Of a stretch of 64,000 nt of DNA, positions 46,146-55,797 are shown one piece after another; within the stretch, counting starts at the first letter, position 1, and the number at the start of each line of letters is the position of its first letter. Source of the DNA: JAHEAO01 sp942492375 (GTDB lineage: Bacteria > Pseudomonadota > Alphaproteobacteria > Rhodobacterales > Rhodobacteraceae); assembly GCA_942492375.1 (NCBI GenBank), contig CALOEL010000005.1:62001-126000 (forward strand). Direction: 5' to 3'. The translations under genes and the position numbers were made by a program. Under the pieces are notes generated by a model. The model worked only from the letters and a program-made list of their open reading frames with translations, ran no database searches and had not been told where the DNA came from.

Positions 46146-47210
46146 CCGCGCTGGCCGATGTCCTGATCCGGCGCATCGCCGTGACTGGGCCGATCACCCT
46201 CGCCGAGTTCATGGCCGAAGCGCTGTCGCATCCGCAGCACGGCTATTATTCCACACGCGATCCCTTCGGCAGCGCCGGCGATTTCACCACCGCGCCCGAG
46301 ATCAGCCAGATGTTCGGCGAACTGCTCGGGCTGTGGCTGGCGCAATCCTGGCTCGACCAGGGGGCGCCTGCGCGCTTCACACTGGCCGAACTGGGACCGG
46401 GGCGGGGCACGCTGATGGCCGACATGCTGCGCGCGACGGCACGGGTTCCGGGGTTCCTTCACGCCGCCGATGTGCACCTGGTCGAAACCTCGCCGACGCT
46501 GCGCGCGAAACAACGAGAGATGCTGGCGGGCCATGACATCGCTTGGCTGGACCGCGCGTCAGACCTGCCCGGCACTCCCCTGTTCCTGCTTGCCAACGAA
46601 TTCTTCGACGCCCTGCCGATCCGCCAGTTCGTCCGCGATGCCAAGGGCTGGCGTGAACGTCAGGTCGGAGTGAACGACGGGCGCCTGGTCTTTGGCCTCT
46701 CGACGCCCGCTCCGATCGCGGCGCTCCACCACAGGCTGGACGATACCCGGCCCGGCGACATCGTCGAGACCTGCCAGGCCGCGACCGCCATCGCCTCTGA
46801 AATCGGACAGCGCATCGCCCGGTATGGCGGCGCGGCACTGATCGCGGATTACGGCGGCTGGCGCTCGCTCGGCGACACCTTCCAGGCGTTGCGGCATCAC
46901 CGTCCCGAAGACCCGCTGTCCAATCCCGGCCAGGCCGACCTGACCGCGCATGTCGATTTTCAGGCCTTGGCCATTGCCGCCGCCCCGTGGCGCGGAGATC
47001 ACCGAAATGCTGCCTCAGGGTGTCGTGCTGGAACGACTTGGTATCGCGGCGCGGGCTCAAACGCTGGCCCGCTCGCTGTCCGGCGACGCGCTGCAATCGC
47101 ATGTCGCCGCACATCGCAGGTTGACGCATCCCGATGAAATGGGGACGCTGTTCAAAATGATCGCCTTTCACCATCCGGGCAGCACACCGCCCCCAGGATT
47201 CGCGCCATGA
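46142..47210 (+). pseudogene. MidA/NDUFAF7-type methyltransferase, frameshifted
   Basis: Class I SAM-dependent arginine methyltransferase family (NDUFAF7-like). The N-terminal part has HGYYSTRDPFGSAGDFTTAPEISQMFGE (shown in part), and LAELGPGRGTLMADML is the SAM motif. Near 46981-46995 the frame moves by one base: GHRN... nonsense follows in frame one while the second frame continues EITEMLPQGVVLERLGI, the normal C-terminal part, to the stop at 47210. Probably a sequence error, since homologues are intact. It overlaps lgt and the next gene by 4 bp each. Confidence 0.8.
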
Positions 47211-47967
47211 CGCTGGAGATCATCACCCGATCGCTGATCTGCCGGAGTGCGGCATGGGTTTTTCACCCGCAAGGGCGGGCGTCTTCGGGGATTTTTCCGG
47301 GGCTGAACTGCGGACCCGGCTCTCAGCGACCAGTGCGAGATCGTGGCGATCAACCGGGCGCGTGTTGCTGATGCGATCGGGGTACCGCCGGATGCGCTTC
47401 TGACGCTGCATCAGATCCACTCGGCCGACGTTGCGACCGTCGACGAGCCGGGACCCACCGGCGGCATACAGGCCGATGCGCATCGTCACTGACCGCCCCG
47501 GCCTCGCGGTCGCCGTCCTGACCGCCGATTGCCAGCCGGTGCTCTTTGCCGACCGCAACGCCCGCGTGATCGGCGCCGCCCATGCCGGTTGGAAGGGCGC
47601 GATGGCGGGAATTCTCGATGCGACGCTCGACGCGATGGAGGTTCTTGGCGCCGCACGAAAGGATATCACCGCGATCATCGGTCCCTCGATCAGCCAGCGC
47701 GCCTACGAGGTCGGGCCGGAATTTCTGGAGGACTTCCTGACCGAAGCGCCCGAAAACGCCCGCTTCTTCGCCAATGGCGATGGCGACCGCTATCATTTCG
47801 ACCTTCCCGGCTACGGGCTGCACCGGCTGCGCGAAGCTGGCGTTGGCGCCGCGGATTGGACGCGACATTGCACCTATTCGGATCCACAGCGCTTTTATTC
47901 CTACCGCCGAAGCGTGCACGCCAAGGAAGCCGATTACGGACGGCTGATTTCCGTCATCGCCATCTGA
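47207..47967 (+). pseudogene. pgeF: peptidoglycan editing factor PgeF (laccase-domain/YfiH), frameshifted
   Basis: Copper-independent or copper-using multicopper-like domain DUF152, now known as peptidoglycan editing factor. The intact C-terminal two thirds shows TADCQPVLFADR and HAGWKGAMAGI, with His and Cys metal ligands, and CTYSDPQRFYSYRR. The first 90 codons must be read across at least four indels (near 47240, 47280, 47325 and 47485) to give LRHGFFTRKGG, SSGIFPGLNCG and LLTLHQIHSADV. Such clustering within 250 bp indicates faulty sequence. Overlaps midA (ATGA). Confidence 0.78.
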
Positions 47968-48267
47968 TCCTATCGGACCGTCAGGCGGCACAGATTGTGG
48001 CGCAATTGTGGCGACGACCCGGTCATATGCATCAACAGTATTCGGATGCGACGACGACTATCCACAAAATGCAGCGGTCATCGCGATCGGTTTCCACCAT
48101 CCTTGGCGGTCGCTCCGGTCTGGCGCCGGGATTCCGCGCAAGCCGGTCCTGCTCTGAAACAGAGTGAACCGTGCCATGCAATGGCCTGAAAGCATTTATA
48201 AAATTTTCTGGAACGCACGGCTGGGCGCATCTGGAACCCGCCGTCCTGGCAAAAAAAGGGGACTGCC
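47968..48267. other. 300-bp gap before a small gene
   Basis: No supported gene. The right end is AT-rich (TTTATAAAATTTT near 48195-48210) and could hold the promoter of the small gene at 48268. Confidence 0.35.
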
Positions 48268-48417
48268 ATGAAGACGAAACGCCGCTGGCTGAACACAATC
48301 CTGCTGGAAGCTGCCAAGACAGACGCAGCCCTGCCATGGACGCGCGGTGAAACCCGGAAGCGCATGATTGCACGCCGCTCGGAACCTGCCTGCACCAAGG
48401 CGGCCGCACGGGCCTGA
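48268..48417 (+). CDS. small conserved basic protein, 49 aa
   Basis: MKTKRRWLNTILLEAAKTDA then LPWTRGETRKRMIARR, highly basic with an Ala-rich end. AAAAAAGGGGACTGCC gives a good ribosome site. Similar very short basic proteins with an LPW(A/T)RG block are found in Rhodobacterales, often near Hint-domain genes. Function unknown; possibly nucleic acid or membrane binding. Confidence 0.6.
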   Translation: MKTKRRWLNTILLEAAKTDAALPWTRGETRKRMIARRSEPACTKAAARA

Positions 48418-48582
48418 CCACCGGACACTGCACCGCACGGCCCGGACGTGTTTCCTTGAACGCGGGCTGTCCGATTCTCTGCCGCAACCGGTCCGATTCC
48501 GGCGAACTGAGCGGAGACGAGAAACAATCCCGGAAACGGTTCCCGGGACTGTCTCCAAAGCCGGCCCGCTTTGCCCAGTTCT

Positions 48583-48611
48583 TTGACAGACGCTGCGGCA
48601 TCTCGCATGAT
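48583..48611 (+). promoter_or_regulatory. sigma-70-type promoter for the Hint-domain gene
   Basis: TTGACA at 48583-48588, a 17-base spacer and CATGAT at 48606-48611, about 70 bp before the start codon at 48683. The -35 box is perfect; the -10 matches TATAAT in part only. Confidence 0.55.
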
Positions 48612-48682
48612 GCCCGAACCAAGTCCTCTGCACTTGGGTGGGGGCGTATTGCAGATGTGACCAGGACGTAAGGACTGATCGC

Positions 48683-49408
48683 ATGGCCAACATACGCCAC
48701 AACATGACTGTCCCCGGGACAGCCAGAACGCACTACATTGCACCGACGGCCCCGGCGCGGCAGCCCGCCGCGCGTCAGCGTATTCGGCCGGTGGAATTCT
48801 CGTGGCTGAACCGGATCGGAGAGGTCCAGCACCGCGTCACCACAATCCCCGACATGCCGATTTTCCGGCTGGCGTTCAATGCCTTCGCGCGCGGCGCCCT
48901 GGTGGAAACCCCGGACGGTCCGGTCGCGGTCGAGGATCTGCGGCCCGGCATGTGGATCGACCCGGTCGACGGCCCGCCGGTGCAGGTCGGCTGGACCGGG
49001 GCGATGCCCGCCGTTCCGGCGGGCAGCACGCAGCCCGACCGCCTCTACCGCCTGACCGAAGGCAGCTACGGACTGGGTTCGGGAAAGCCCGACCTGCTGC
49101 TTGGCCCCGGCGCGCGGCTGATGCCGCCGGGCCAGATCGGCCAGCCCGATGGCCGGCTTCGTCTGGTGTCAGAGCTTGCCGACGGCCATCACGTCGTGGA
49201 AGTCGCCCCGCGCGGCACCGTCCAGCTTTACCACATCGCGCTTGCGTCGCAGAGACTGCTCAAGGTCAACGATGTCGCGGTCGAGAGCTTCCATCCCGGC
49301 CATGCTGCGACACTCGCCATCGCGGATGATCTCTTCGGCCAGTTCCTGTCGCTGTTCCCGCAGGTCCGCACGCTGGCGGAATTCGGCCCGCTCAAGTTCC
49401 TGCGCTAG
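48683..49408 (+). CDS. Hint-domain-containing protein
   Basis: 241 aa. After a 60-residue basic, Pro/Ala-rich N-terminus comes a Hedgehog/intein (Hint_2) domain: FARGALVETPDGPVAVEDLR with GMWIDPVDGPPVQVGWTG. The Cys that starts a true self-splicing unit is absent (Ala/Arg-Gly instead), so auto-processing is doubtful. Such proteins are abundant in Rhodobacterales, role unknown. AAGGA lies eight bases before the ATG. Confidence 0.82.
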   Translation: MANIRHNMTVPGTARTHYIAPTAPARQPAARQRIRPVEFSWLNRIGEVQHRVTTIPDMPIFRLAFNAFARGALVETPDGPVAVEDLRPGMWIDPVDGPPVQVGWTGAMPAVPAGSTQPDRLYRLTEGSYGLGSGKPDLLLGPGARLMPPGQIGQPDGRLRLVSELADGHHVVEVAPRGTVQLYHIALASQRLLKVNDVAVESFHPGHAATLAIADDLFGQFLSLFPQVRTLAEFGPLKFLR

Positions 49409-49410
49409 CG

Positions 49411-49910
49411 TCATGCCTTCTTCATCAGCCGGCTTTCCAGCACGTCGAAGGGAACGCCGGGCTGATCCTTGGCGCAGCGGATCACCAGCGAGGTCTTGAC
49501 GTTGGCGACGTTCGGCGCGGCGGTCAGTTTTTCCGTCAGGAAAGGACTGGAAGGTCGACAGGTCGGGCGCGATGCATTTCAGGACGAAATCCACCTCGCC
49601 GTTCAGCATGTGACATTCGCGGACCAGCGGCCATTCCCGGCAGCGGGCCTCGAAGGCCGAAAGATCCGCCTCGGCCTGGCTCTGCAGCCCGACCAGCGCG
49701 AAGACCTGCACCTCAAATCCCAGCTCGCGCGCGTCGACATCGGCGTGATAGCCGCGGATGTAGCCGCTTTCCTCCAGCGTCCGCACCCGGCGCAGGCAGG
49801 GCGGCGCCGAGATGCCAACCCGCTTGGCCAGTTCGACATTGGTCATCCGGCCATCGGCCTGCAGCTCCGCCAGGATCTTGCGGTCGATCGGTCCAGCGTG
49901 TTGGCGCCAT
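49411..49910 (-). pseudogene. Lrp/AsnC family transcriptional regulator, frameshifted
   Basis: Leucine-responsive type regulator (about 155 aa if repaired). HTH: MTNVELAKRVGISAPPCLRRV; then the RAM domain with FALVGLQSQAEADL and HMLNGEVDFVLKC. One extra base near 49545 breaks the C-terminus, which in the next frame continues AAPNVANVKTSLVIRCAK to the stop at 49411. Two more indels lie between 49880 and 49908 near the start (MA...TLDRIDRKILAELQADGR). ATG 49910 follows GGGGGAGGCC. Faces trxB. Confidence 0.78.
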
Positions 49911-50093
49911 GGCCTCCCCCGATAGCTTTTGCGATTGTTATACGCACGGGCCGCGGTATGCGCAATATTATTTCACTTCGCGCAACATTCTTTGCAAAGG
50001 CGAGCCCCTCGACCGTTGAACGGTTCCGGCAGGGGTTTTCCCCCGCGCCGCTGATTATATGGCGGTGGCGAACTGATGAATGCGGGGGAAGAC

Positions 50094-51065
50094 ATGGCCG
50101 AAACGCGTCACGTGAAGGTGCTCATCATCGGCTCGGGTCCAGCCGGCTACACGGCCGGGGTCTATGCCAGCCGTGCCATGCTTGAACCGCTGCTCGTGCA
50201 GGGGATCGAGCCCGGCGGACAATTGACCACGACGACCGACGTCGAGAACTGGCCCGGTGACACCGAGGTGCAGGGCCCCGACCTGATGGTCCGGATGGAG
50301 GCCCACGCCAAGGCGATGGGCTGCGAGATGGTGTCGCGACATCATCACCGTCTCTCGACCTGTCCAAACGCCCCTTCACCGCCAGGGCGACAGCGGCACG
50401 ACCTATACCTGCGACGCCGTGATCCTTGCCACCGGTGCGCGGGCAAAATGGCTGGGCCTGCCGTCTGAGGAGAAATACAAGGGCTTCGGCGTCTCGGCCT
50501 GCGCCACCTGCGACGGGTTCTTCTACCGCGGCAAGGAAGTCGTGGTGATCGGCGGCGGCAACACCGCGGTCGAAGAGGCGCTGTTCCTGACCAATTTCGC
50601 CTCCAAGGTCACGCTGATCCACCGCCGCGACGAATTGCGCGCCGAAAAGATCCTGCAGGACCGGCTGTTCAAGAACCCCAAGATCGAAGTGCTCTGGGAT
50701 CACGAACTGGACGAGGTGACCGGCACCGACATGCCGCTCGGCGTCGAGGGCGTCCGCGTCCGCCATGTCGAGACCGGCGAGATCACCGAGATCCCCTGCA
50801 AGGGCTTCTTCGTCGCCATCGGCCATGCGCCGGCCTCCGAACTGGTCAAGGATCAGCTGGAACTGCACCATGGGCGGCTATGTCAAGGTCACCGAGCCGG
50901 ACACCACCGCCACCTCGATCCCCGGCGTCTTTGCCGCGGGCGACCTGACCGACCATATCTACCGCCAGGCGGTCACCTCGGCGGGCATGGGCTGCATGGC
51001 CGCGCTGGAGGCCGAACGGTTCCTGGCCGAACAGGACTGCCACGGCGCGCCGCGCGACGCCGCGG
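50094..51065 (+). pseudogene. trxB: thioredoxin-disulfide reductase, frameshifted
   Basis: Flavoenzyme passing electrons from NADPH to thioredoxin. IIGSGPAGYTAGVYASRA (FAD site), redox motif SACATCDGFF (CATC), NADPH site VVIGGGNTAVEEALFL and GVFAAGDLTDHIYRQ are all present, but split over three frames: at least two to three indels between 50333 and 50395, and one near 50870. The gene is essential or nearly so in many bacteria, so sequence errors are likely. Start ATG 50094 has GGGGGAAG ahead. The 3' end is not certain, as the frame runs on to 51241. Confidence 0.82.
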
Positions 51066-51303
51066 CAACCTCGGCAACCCGAACGGTCCCACGCTCGCCT
51101 GCGTCACATCGGGTGAAACGGACTTTCCGTCTTTCAGCTGGACGCCCGGCCGAAATGATGCGGCGGCGCGCACGCTGGCGCTGCGAGAAGCGAATGGCTA
51201 TTTCCCGCGATGCGGCGCTTGACCTATCGGGCAGCCCATAGGCGGTAAGGCCTGTCCGCGGCGAACTGGACCGACGGACTTCGGTCTATGGAGAGTTGTT
51301 GAA

Positions 51304-53035
51304 ATGGACCGTTGCATCATGGAAGCTTCCAATCTCGCCCCCATTCCCGAACTCTATGTCTCTGCCGAATCGGCGCAGAAGCTGAAAGTCGAGGCCGCCG
51401 ATCTGCAAAGCTGGGATCTGACCCCGCGCCAGATCTGCGACCTGGAACTGCTGATGAACGGCGGGTTCAACCCGCTGAAGGGCTTCCTGACCGAGAAGGA
51501 TTACCAGAGCGTCGTCGACACCATGCGCCTGGCCGACGGCACGCTCTGGCCGATGCCGATCAATCTCGACGTGTCCGAGAAATTCGCTGAAGGTGTCGAG
51601 ATCGGCCAGGATATCGCCCTGCGCGACCAGGAAGGCGTGATCCTGGCGACGATGACCGTCACCGATCGCTGGACGCCGGACAAGGCGCGCGAGGCCGAGA
51701 AGGTCTTTCGGCGCCGACGACATCGCCCATCCGGCGGTCAACTACCTGCACAACACGGCGGGCAAGGTCTATCTGGGCGGCCCGGTGACCGGCATCCAGC
51801 AGCCGGTGCATTACGATTTCCGCGCCCGCCGCGACACCCCGAACGAACTGCGCGCCTTCTTCCGCAAGGTCGGCTGGCGCAAGATCGTCGCCTTCCAGAC
51901 CCGCAACCCGCTGCACCGCGCGCATCAGGAACTGACCTTCCGCGCCGCCAAGGAGGCTCAGGCCAACCTTTTGATCCATCCGGTCGTCGGCATGACCAAA
52001 CCCGGCGATGTCGATCACTTCACCCGCGTGCGCTGCTACGAGGCGGTGCTGGACAAGTATCCCGCCTCGACCACCACGATGAGCCTGCTGAACCTCGCCA
52101 TGCGCATGGGCGGCCCGCGCGAGGCGGTCTGGCACGCGCTGATCCGCAGGAACCATGGCTGCACCCATTTCATCGTCGGCCGCGACCATGCCGGCCCCGG
52201 CAAGAATAGCCAGGGCGAGGATTTCTACGGCCCCTACGACGCCCAGGATCTGGTGCGCGAGCACGAAGCCGAGATCGGCATCACCCTCGTCGACTTCAAG
52301 CACATGGTCTATGTGCAGGAACGCGCGCAATACGAACCGATGGATGAGATCGCCGACAAGGACGACGTGACGATCCTGAACATCTCCGGCACCGAACTGC
52401 GCCGCCGTCTGCGCGAGGGCCTGGAGATCCCGGAATGGTTCTCCGTTCCCCGAGGTGGTCAACGGAACTGCGCCGCACCCGCCCGCCGCGCAGCCAAGCA
52501 GGGCTTCACCGTGTTCTTCACCGGCTTCTCCGGCTCGGGCAAATCAACTATCGCCAACGCGCTCATGGTCAAGCTGATGGAGATGGGCGGCCGTCCGGTG
52601 ACGCTGCTCGACGGCGACATGGTGCGCAAGAACCTGTCGTCCGAACTGGGCTTCTCCAAGGAACACCGCGACCTCAACATCCGCCGCATCGGCTATGTCG
52701 CCTCCGAGATCACCAAGAACGGCGGCATCGCCATCTGCGCGCCGATCGCGCCCTACGCCACGACCCGCCGCGCCGTGCGCGAGGATGATCGAGTCTTTCG
52801 GCGCCTTCATCGAGGTCCATGTCGCCACCTCGATCGAGGAATGCGAACGCCGCGACCGCAAGGGGCTCTACAAGCTGGCGCGCGAAGGCAAGATCAAGGA
52901 ATTCACCGGGATTTCCGATCCCTACGACGTTCCGGAAAACCCCGAGCTGCGGGTCGAGACCGAGAATGTCGATGTCGACAACTGCGCGCATCAGGTGATC
53001 CTGAAGCTCGAAAGCATGGGCCTTATCGCCGCCTG
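51304..53035 (+). pseudogene. bifunctional sulfate adenylyltransferase/adenylylsulfate kinase, frameshifted
   Basis: Activates sulfate: ATP sulfurylase makes APS and the APS kinase domain makes PAPS. N-terminal PUA-like and catalytic domains with TRNPLHRAHQELTFRAA (HxxH) and GRDHAGPGKN; C-terminal kinase with FFTGFSGSGKST and DGDMVRKNLSSELGFS. Frameshifts near 51706 (extra T) and 52783 (extra G); between 52440 and 52500 three indels cancel and garble the linker. Probably sequence errors in an intact gene of about 570 aa. GGAGAG precedes the ATG at 51304. A GC hairpin (53045-53070) follows, without a T-run. Confidence 0.85.
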
Positions 53036-53133
53036 ACCACGCGACCGGGCCGGGACCCTACCCCGCCCGGACCACCCGGCGTAAGAGCACCCCGGTCAAA
53101 GGATGTTACGCTGCAATCGGTGGTTTCCGTCGT

Positions 53134-53361
53134 TCAGTGGACGTTGACCGGCGCCAGATCGTTCTGGCGTGCCAGCACGAAGGCCAGCTTCCGGTCGCGT
53201 ACCAGCGCCAGCCGCTCTCCGTCCGCATTGTGGACGGCATAGATCATCTCTGCGCCCTCCGCGGCCTCTTGCACCTCGGCAGGCAGGTCAATGACGGCGA
53301 CGGGGCGGACATAGACGATCCGGTCTTCCCCGCCCGGCAGTTGGTCGAATGTGGTATTCAT
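53134..53361 (-). CDS. DUF1150 family protein
   Basis: 75 aa, beginning MNTTFDQLPGGEDRIVYVRPV; IYAVHNADGERLALVRDR and LAFVLARQNDLAPVNVH complete the DUF1150 pattern. A beta-rich little protein of alphaproteobacteria, usually placed beside a small heat shock gene as here (17 bp gap). Function unknown; probably under the same heat-shock control. Confidence 0.85.
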   Translation of the reverse strand: MNTTFDQLPGGEDRIVYVRPVAVIDLPAEVQEAAEGAEMIYAVHNADGERLALVRDRKLAFVLARQNDLAPVNVH

Positions 53362-53377
53362 GCTCGTTTCCCCTTCC

Positions 53378-53791
53378 TCAAGCGCGCTCGATGCGGATCT
53401 TCTGAACAACAGTACGCGCGGGCGACCGCTTTAGATCCACGTGCAGCAGTCCGTTCTCCATCATGGCCCCGGCCACTTCGACGCCCTCGGCCAGCACGAA
53501 GCTGCGCTGGAACTGGCGTGCGGCGATGCCGCGATGCAGAAAGACACGCTCCGCATCATCCTCGGTCTGCTTGCCGCGAATGACCAGTTGGCGATCCTCG
53601 ACGGTGATCGAAAGATCGGCCTCTGCAAAGCCGGCCACGGCCAGCGTGATACGGAACGAATGGTCGCTCGTCTGTTCTATGTTGAAAGGAGGATACCCGC
53701 CCATGTCGGCCTTCGCGGTACGTTCCATCAGCCGTTCAAGCTGATCGAATCCCAGAAGCATCGGATGGGTGCTTAGCGTCAGTTTTGTCAT
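53378..53791 (-). CDS. Hsp20/alpha-crystallin family small heat shock protein
   Basis: 137 aa. ATP-independent holdase of the IbpA type. The alpha-crystallin domain covers about residues 35-130: YPPFNIEQTSDHSFRITLAVAGF and the conserved GIAARQFQRSFVLAEGVEV (shown in part). The hydrophobic N-terminus LLGFDQLERLMER serves in oligomerisation. AAGGACGTGTCG precedes ATG 53791. A heat-shock-type promoter is visible upstream. Confidence 0.9.
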   Translation of the reverse strand: MTKLTLSTHPMLLGFDQLERLMERTAKADMGGYPPFNIEQTSDHSFRITLAVAGFAEADLSITVEDRQLVIRGKQTEDDAERVFLHRGIAARQFQRSFVLAEGVEVAGAMMENGLLHVDLKRSPARTVVQKIRIERA

Positions 53792-53855
53792 CGACACGTC
53801 CTTCAAGTAAGCGACAGTCCTGTATCCGGCCCCTTTCAGCGGCGACCGTATGGAA

Positions 53856-53885
53856 AATATGGGTGTCCCTAGATATGACTACAAG
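53856..53885 (-). promoter_or_regulatory. RpoH (sigma-32)-type promoter of hsp20
   Basis: On the minus strand CTTGTAG (53879-53885), a 15-base spacer, and CCCATATT (53856-53863). This agrees with CTTGAAA-N(11-16)-CCCATnT at most positions and lies 65 bp before the hsp20 start. Confidence 0.6.
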
Positions 53886-53971
53886 AGGCCCGCACTACAC
53901 AAAACCTTGGCGATGCCACCCGGAAACGATAATCTTTCGCATCCGCATCGGGCCGAGTCGGGGCAAACGAA

Positions 53972-54190
53972 ATGAACAAATCCAGCCGGATGGACCATCT
54001 GGAAGTCCTTCGCGTCAAGCTCGAGGTCCTGCGCCGCGAGCATCGCGACCTGGACGATGCGATCCATGCGCTCGAGGAAAGCGGCCGCGCCGATCAGCTG
54101 CGGATCCGGCGGCTCAAAAAGCAGAAGTTGCACCTGAAGGACCAGATCGCCCAGATCGAGGATGAACTGACCCCGGACATCATTGCGTGA
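53972..54190 (+). CDS. DUF465 (YdcH) family protein
   Basis: 72 aa, almost wholly helical: HLEVLRVKLEVLRREHRDLD then LRIRRLKKQKLHLKDQIAQI, a charged coiled-coil hairpin typical of DUF465. Function unknown. It lies 49 bp ahead of purE on the same strand. Confidence 0.85.
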   Translation: MNKSSRMDHLEVLRVKLEVLRREHRDLDDAIHALEESGRADQLRIRRLKKQKLHLKDQIAQIEDELTPDIIA

Positions 54191-54239
54191 CCCCTTGATC
54201 CCGCTATAGTGCCGCTTCCCGAAAACCGGAGCGACTGGG

Positions 54240-54728
54240 ATGACAGAGGTTAAGGTCGGCATCATCATGGGCAGCCAGTCCGACTGGCCGACGATGAAGG
54301 AAGCGGCGCAGGTGCTCGACGAACTTGGCGTGCCCTACGAAACCCGGATCGTCTCGGCGCATCGGACGCCCGACCGGCTTTGGGATTATGGCAAGACCGC
54401 CGCGGGCCGTGGCTTGCAGGTCATTGTCGCGGGGGCCGGCGGCGCGGCGCATCTGCCGGGGATGATGGCCTCGAAAACTCGCGTCCCGGTGATCGGCGTG
54501 CCGATCCAGACCAAGGCGCTTGGCGGCGTCGACAGCCTTTACTCCATCGTCCAGATGCCCCGCGGCTATCCAGTGGCGACCATGGCCATCGGCGCGGCCG
54601 GTGCGGCCAATGCGGGGCTGCTGACGGCGCAGATCCTGGCACTTCACGACAGCGCGCTTGCCGGGCGGCTGGACGGGTGGCGCGATGCACTGTCGGCCTC
54701 GATCCCCGAGGAACCCGGTGATGTCTGA
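54240..54728 (+). CDS. purE: 5-(carboxyamino)imidazole ribonucleotide mutase
   Basis: 162 aa. Converts N5-CAIR to CAIR in purine synthesis. Family signature IIMGSQSDWPTMKEAAQVL at the start, SAHRTPDRLWDY and AGAGGAAHLPGMMAS in the middle, and GVPIQTKALGGVDSLYSIV (substrate lid). Overlaps purK by 8 bp. Confidence 0.96.
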   Translation: MTEVKVGIIMGSQSDWPTMKEAAQVLDELGVPYETRIVSAHRTPDRLWDYGKTAAGRGLQVIVAGAGGAAHLPGMMASKTRVPVIGVPIQTKALGGVDSLYSIVQMPRGYPVATMAIGAAGAANAGLLTAQILALHDSALAGRLDGWRDALSASIPEEPGDV

Positions 54729-55797
54729 GCTTTTGCGGCCCGGCGCGACGATCGGCATCCTCGGCGGCGGCCAGTTGGGCCGGATGCTGTCGGTCGCCGC
54801 CGCGCGGCTCGGCTTTCGCTGCCACATCTTCGAACCGGGAAAGGCCCCGCCCGCCGGCGCTGTGGCGGCGCAAGTGACCACGGCGCCCTATGACGATACC
54901 GACGCGCTGACGGCCTTCGCACGGTCGGTCGATATCATCACCTACGAGTTCGAGAACATCCCCACATCGGCGCTCGACACGCTGGAACGCATCTGCCCGG
55001 TGCGTCCGGGCCGCGAGGCGCTGCGCGTCAGCCAGGACCGGCTCACCGAAAAGACCTACCTGGCCGATCTCGGCCTGCGGACCGCGCCCTTCACCGCGGT
55101 CTCTACCCTCGAGGACCTGCACCGCGCCATCGACACGATCGGTACGCCGTCGATCCTGAAAACACGGCGGTTGGGCTATGACGGCAAGGGACAATCGCGC
55201 CTGAAGGACTCCGGCGACGCGGCGCGGGCTTTCGACGACATGGCCGGTAGCGACGCCGTTCTGGAAGGCTTCATCGACTTCTCGCACGAGGTTTCGGTAA
55301 TCGGGGCGCGCAATCCCGACGGTCAGATCGCCTGTTTCGATCCGGGCGAGAATGTCCATCGCGACGGCATCCTGCACACCACCCGCGTCCCGGCCCGCCT
55401 GACCCCGGCGCAGCGCAGCGATGCGGTTCTGATCGCCGCGAAGCTGCTGAACGCGCTCGATTATGTCGGAGTGATCGGGGTCGAGCTTTTCGTCACGCCG
55501 GACGGTTTGATCGTCAATGAATTCGCGCCGCGCGTCCATAATTCCGGCCATTGGACGCAGAACGGCTGCACTGTCGACCAGTTCGAGCAGCATATCCGCG
55601 CCGTCGCAGGTTGGCCGCTTGGCGATGGCAGTCGCCATTGCGACGTCGAGATGCTGAACCTGATCGGTGACGACGTTCTCGAGGTTGATAAGATCGCCGC
55701 GGACGGACGGTCCGCGCTGCATCTCTACGGCAAATCCGAAATCAAACCGGGCCGCAAGATGGGCCATGTGAACCGGGTGCTGGCGGCGCAGCCCTAG
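54721..55797 (+). CDS. purK: 5-(carboxyamino)imidazole ribonucleotide synthase
   Basis: 358 aa ATP-grasp enzyme producing N5-CAIR from AIR, bicarbonate and ATP. GILGGGQLGRMLSVAA at the N-terminus, YEFENIPTSAL, ILKTRRLGYDGKGQ for ATP binding, and NEFAPRVHNSGHWT near residue 265. Starts eight bases inside purE and ends overlapping the convergent lipase gene by 4 bp. Confidence 0.96.
   Translation: MSELLRPGATIGILGGGQLGRMLSVAAARLGFRCHIFEPGKAPPAGAVAAQVTTAPYDDTDALTAFARSVDIITYEFENIPTSALDTLERICPVRPGREALRVSQDRLTEKTYLADLGLRTAPFTAVSTLEDLHRAIDTIGTPSILKTRRLGYDGKGQSRLKDSGDAARAFDDMAGSDAVLEGFIDFSHEVSVIGARNPDGQIACFDPGENVHRDGILHTTRVPARLTPAQRSDAVLIAAKLLNALDYVGVIGVELFVTPDGLIVNEFAPRVHNSGHWTQNGCTVDQFEQHIRAVAGWPLGDGSRHCDVEMLNLIGDDVLEVDKIAADGRSALHLYGKSEIKPGRKMGHVNRVLAAQP

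Noticed and set aside
48032..48832. Minus-strand frames in the gap before the Hint gene
   Set aside because: They cover a clear promoter and a plus-strand micro-gene, and show no family motif or ribosome site.
53045..53070. GC hairpin after sat/cysC
   Set aside because: Strong stem but no T-run; left out of the terminator list.
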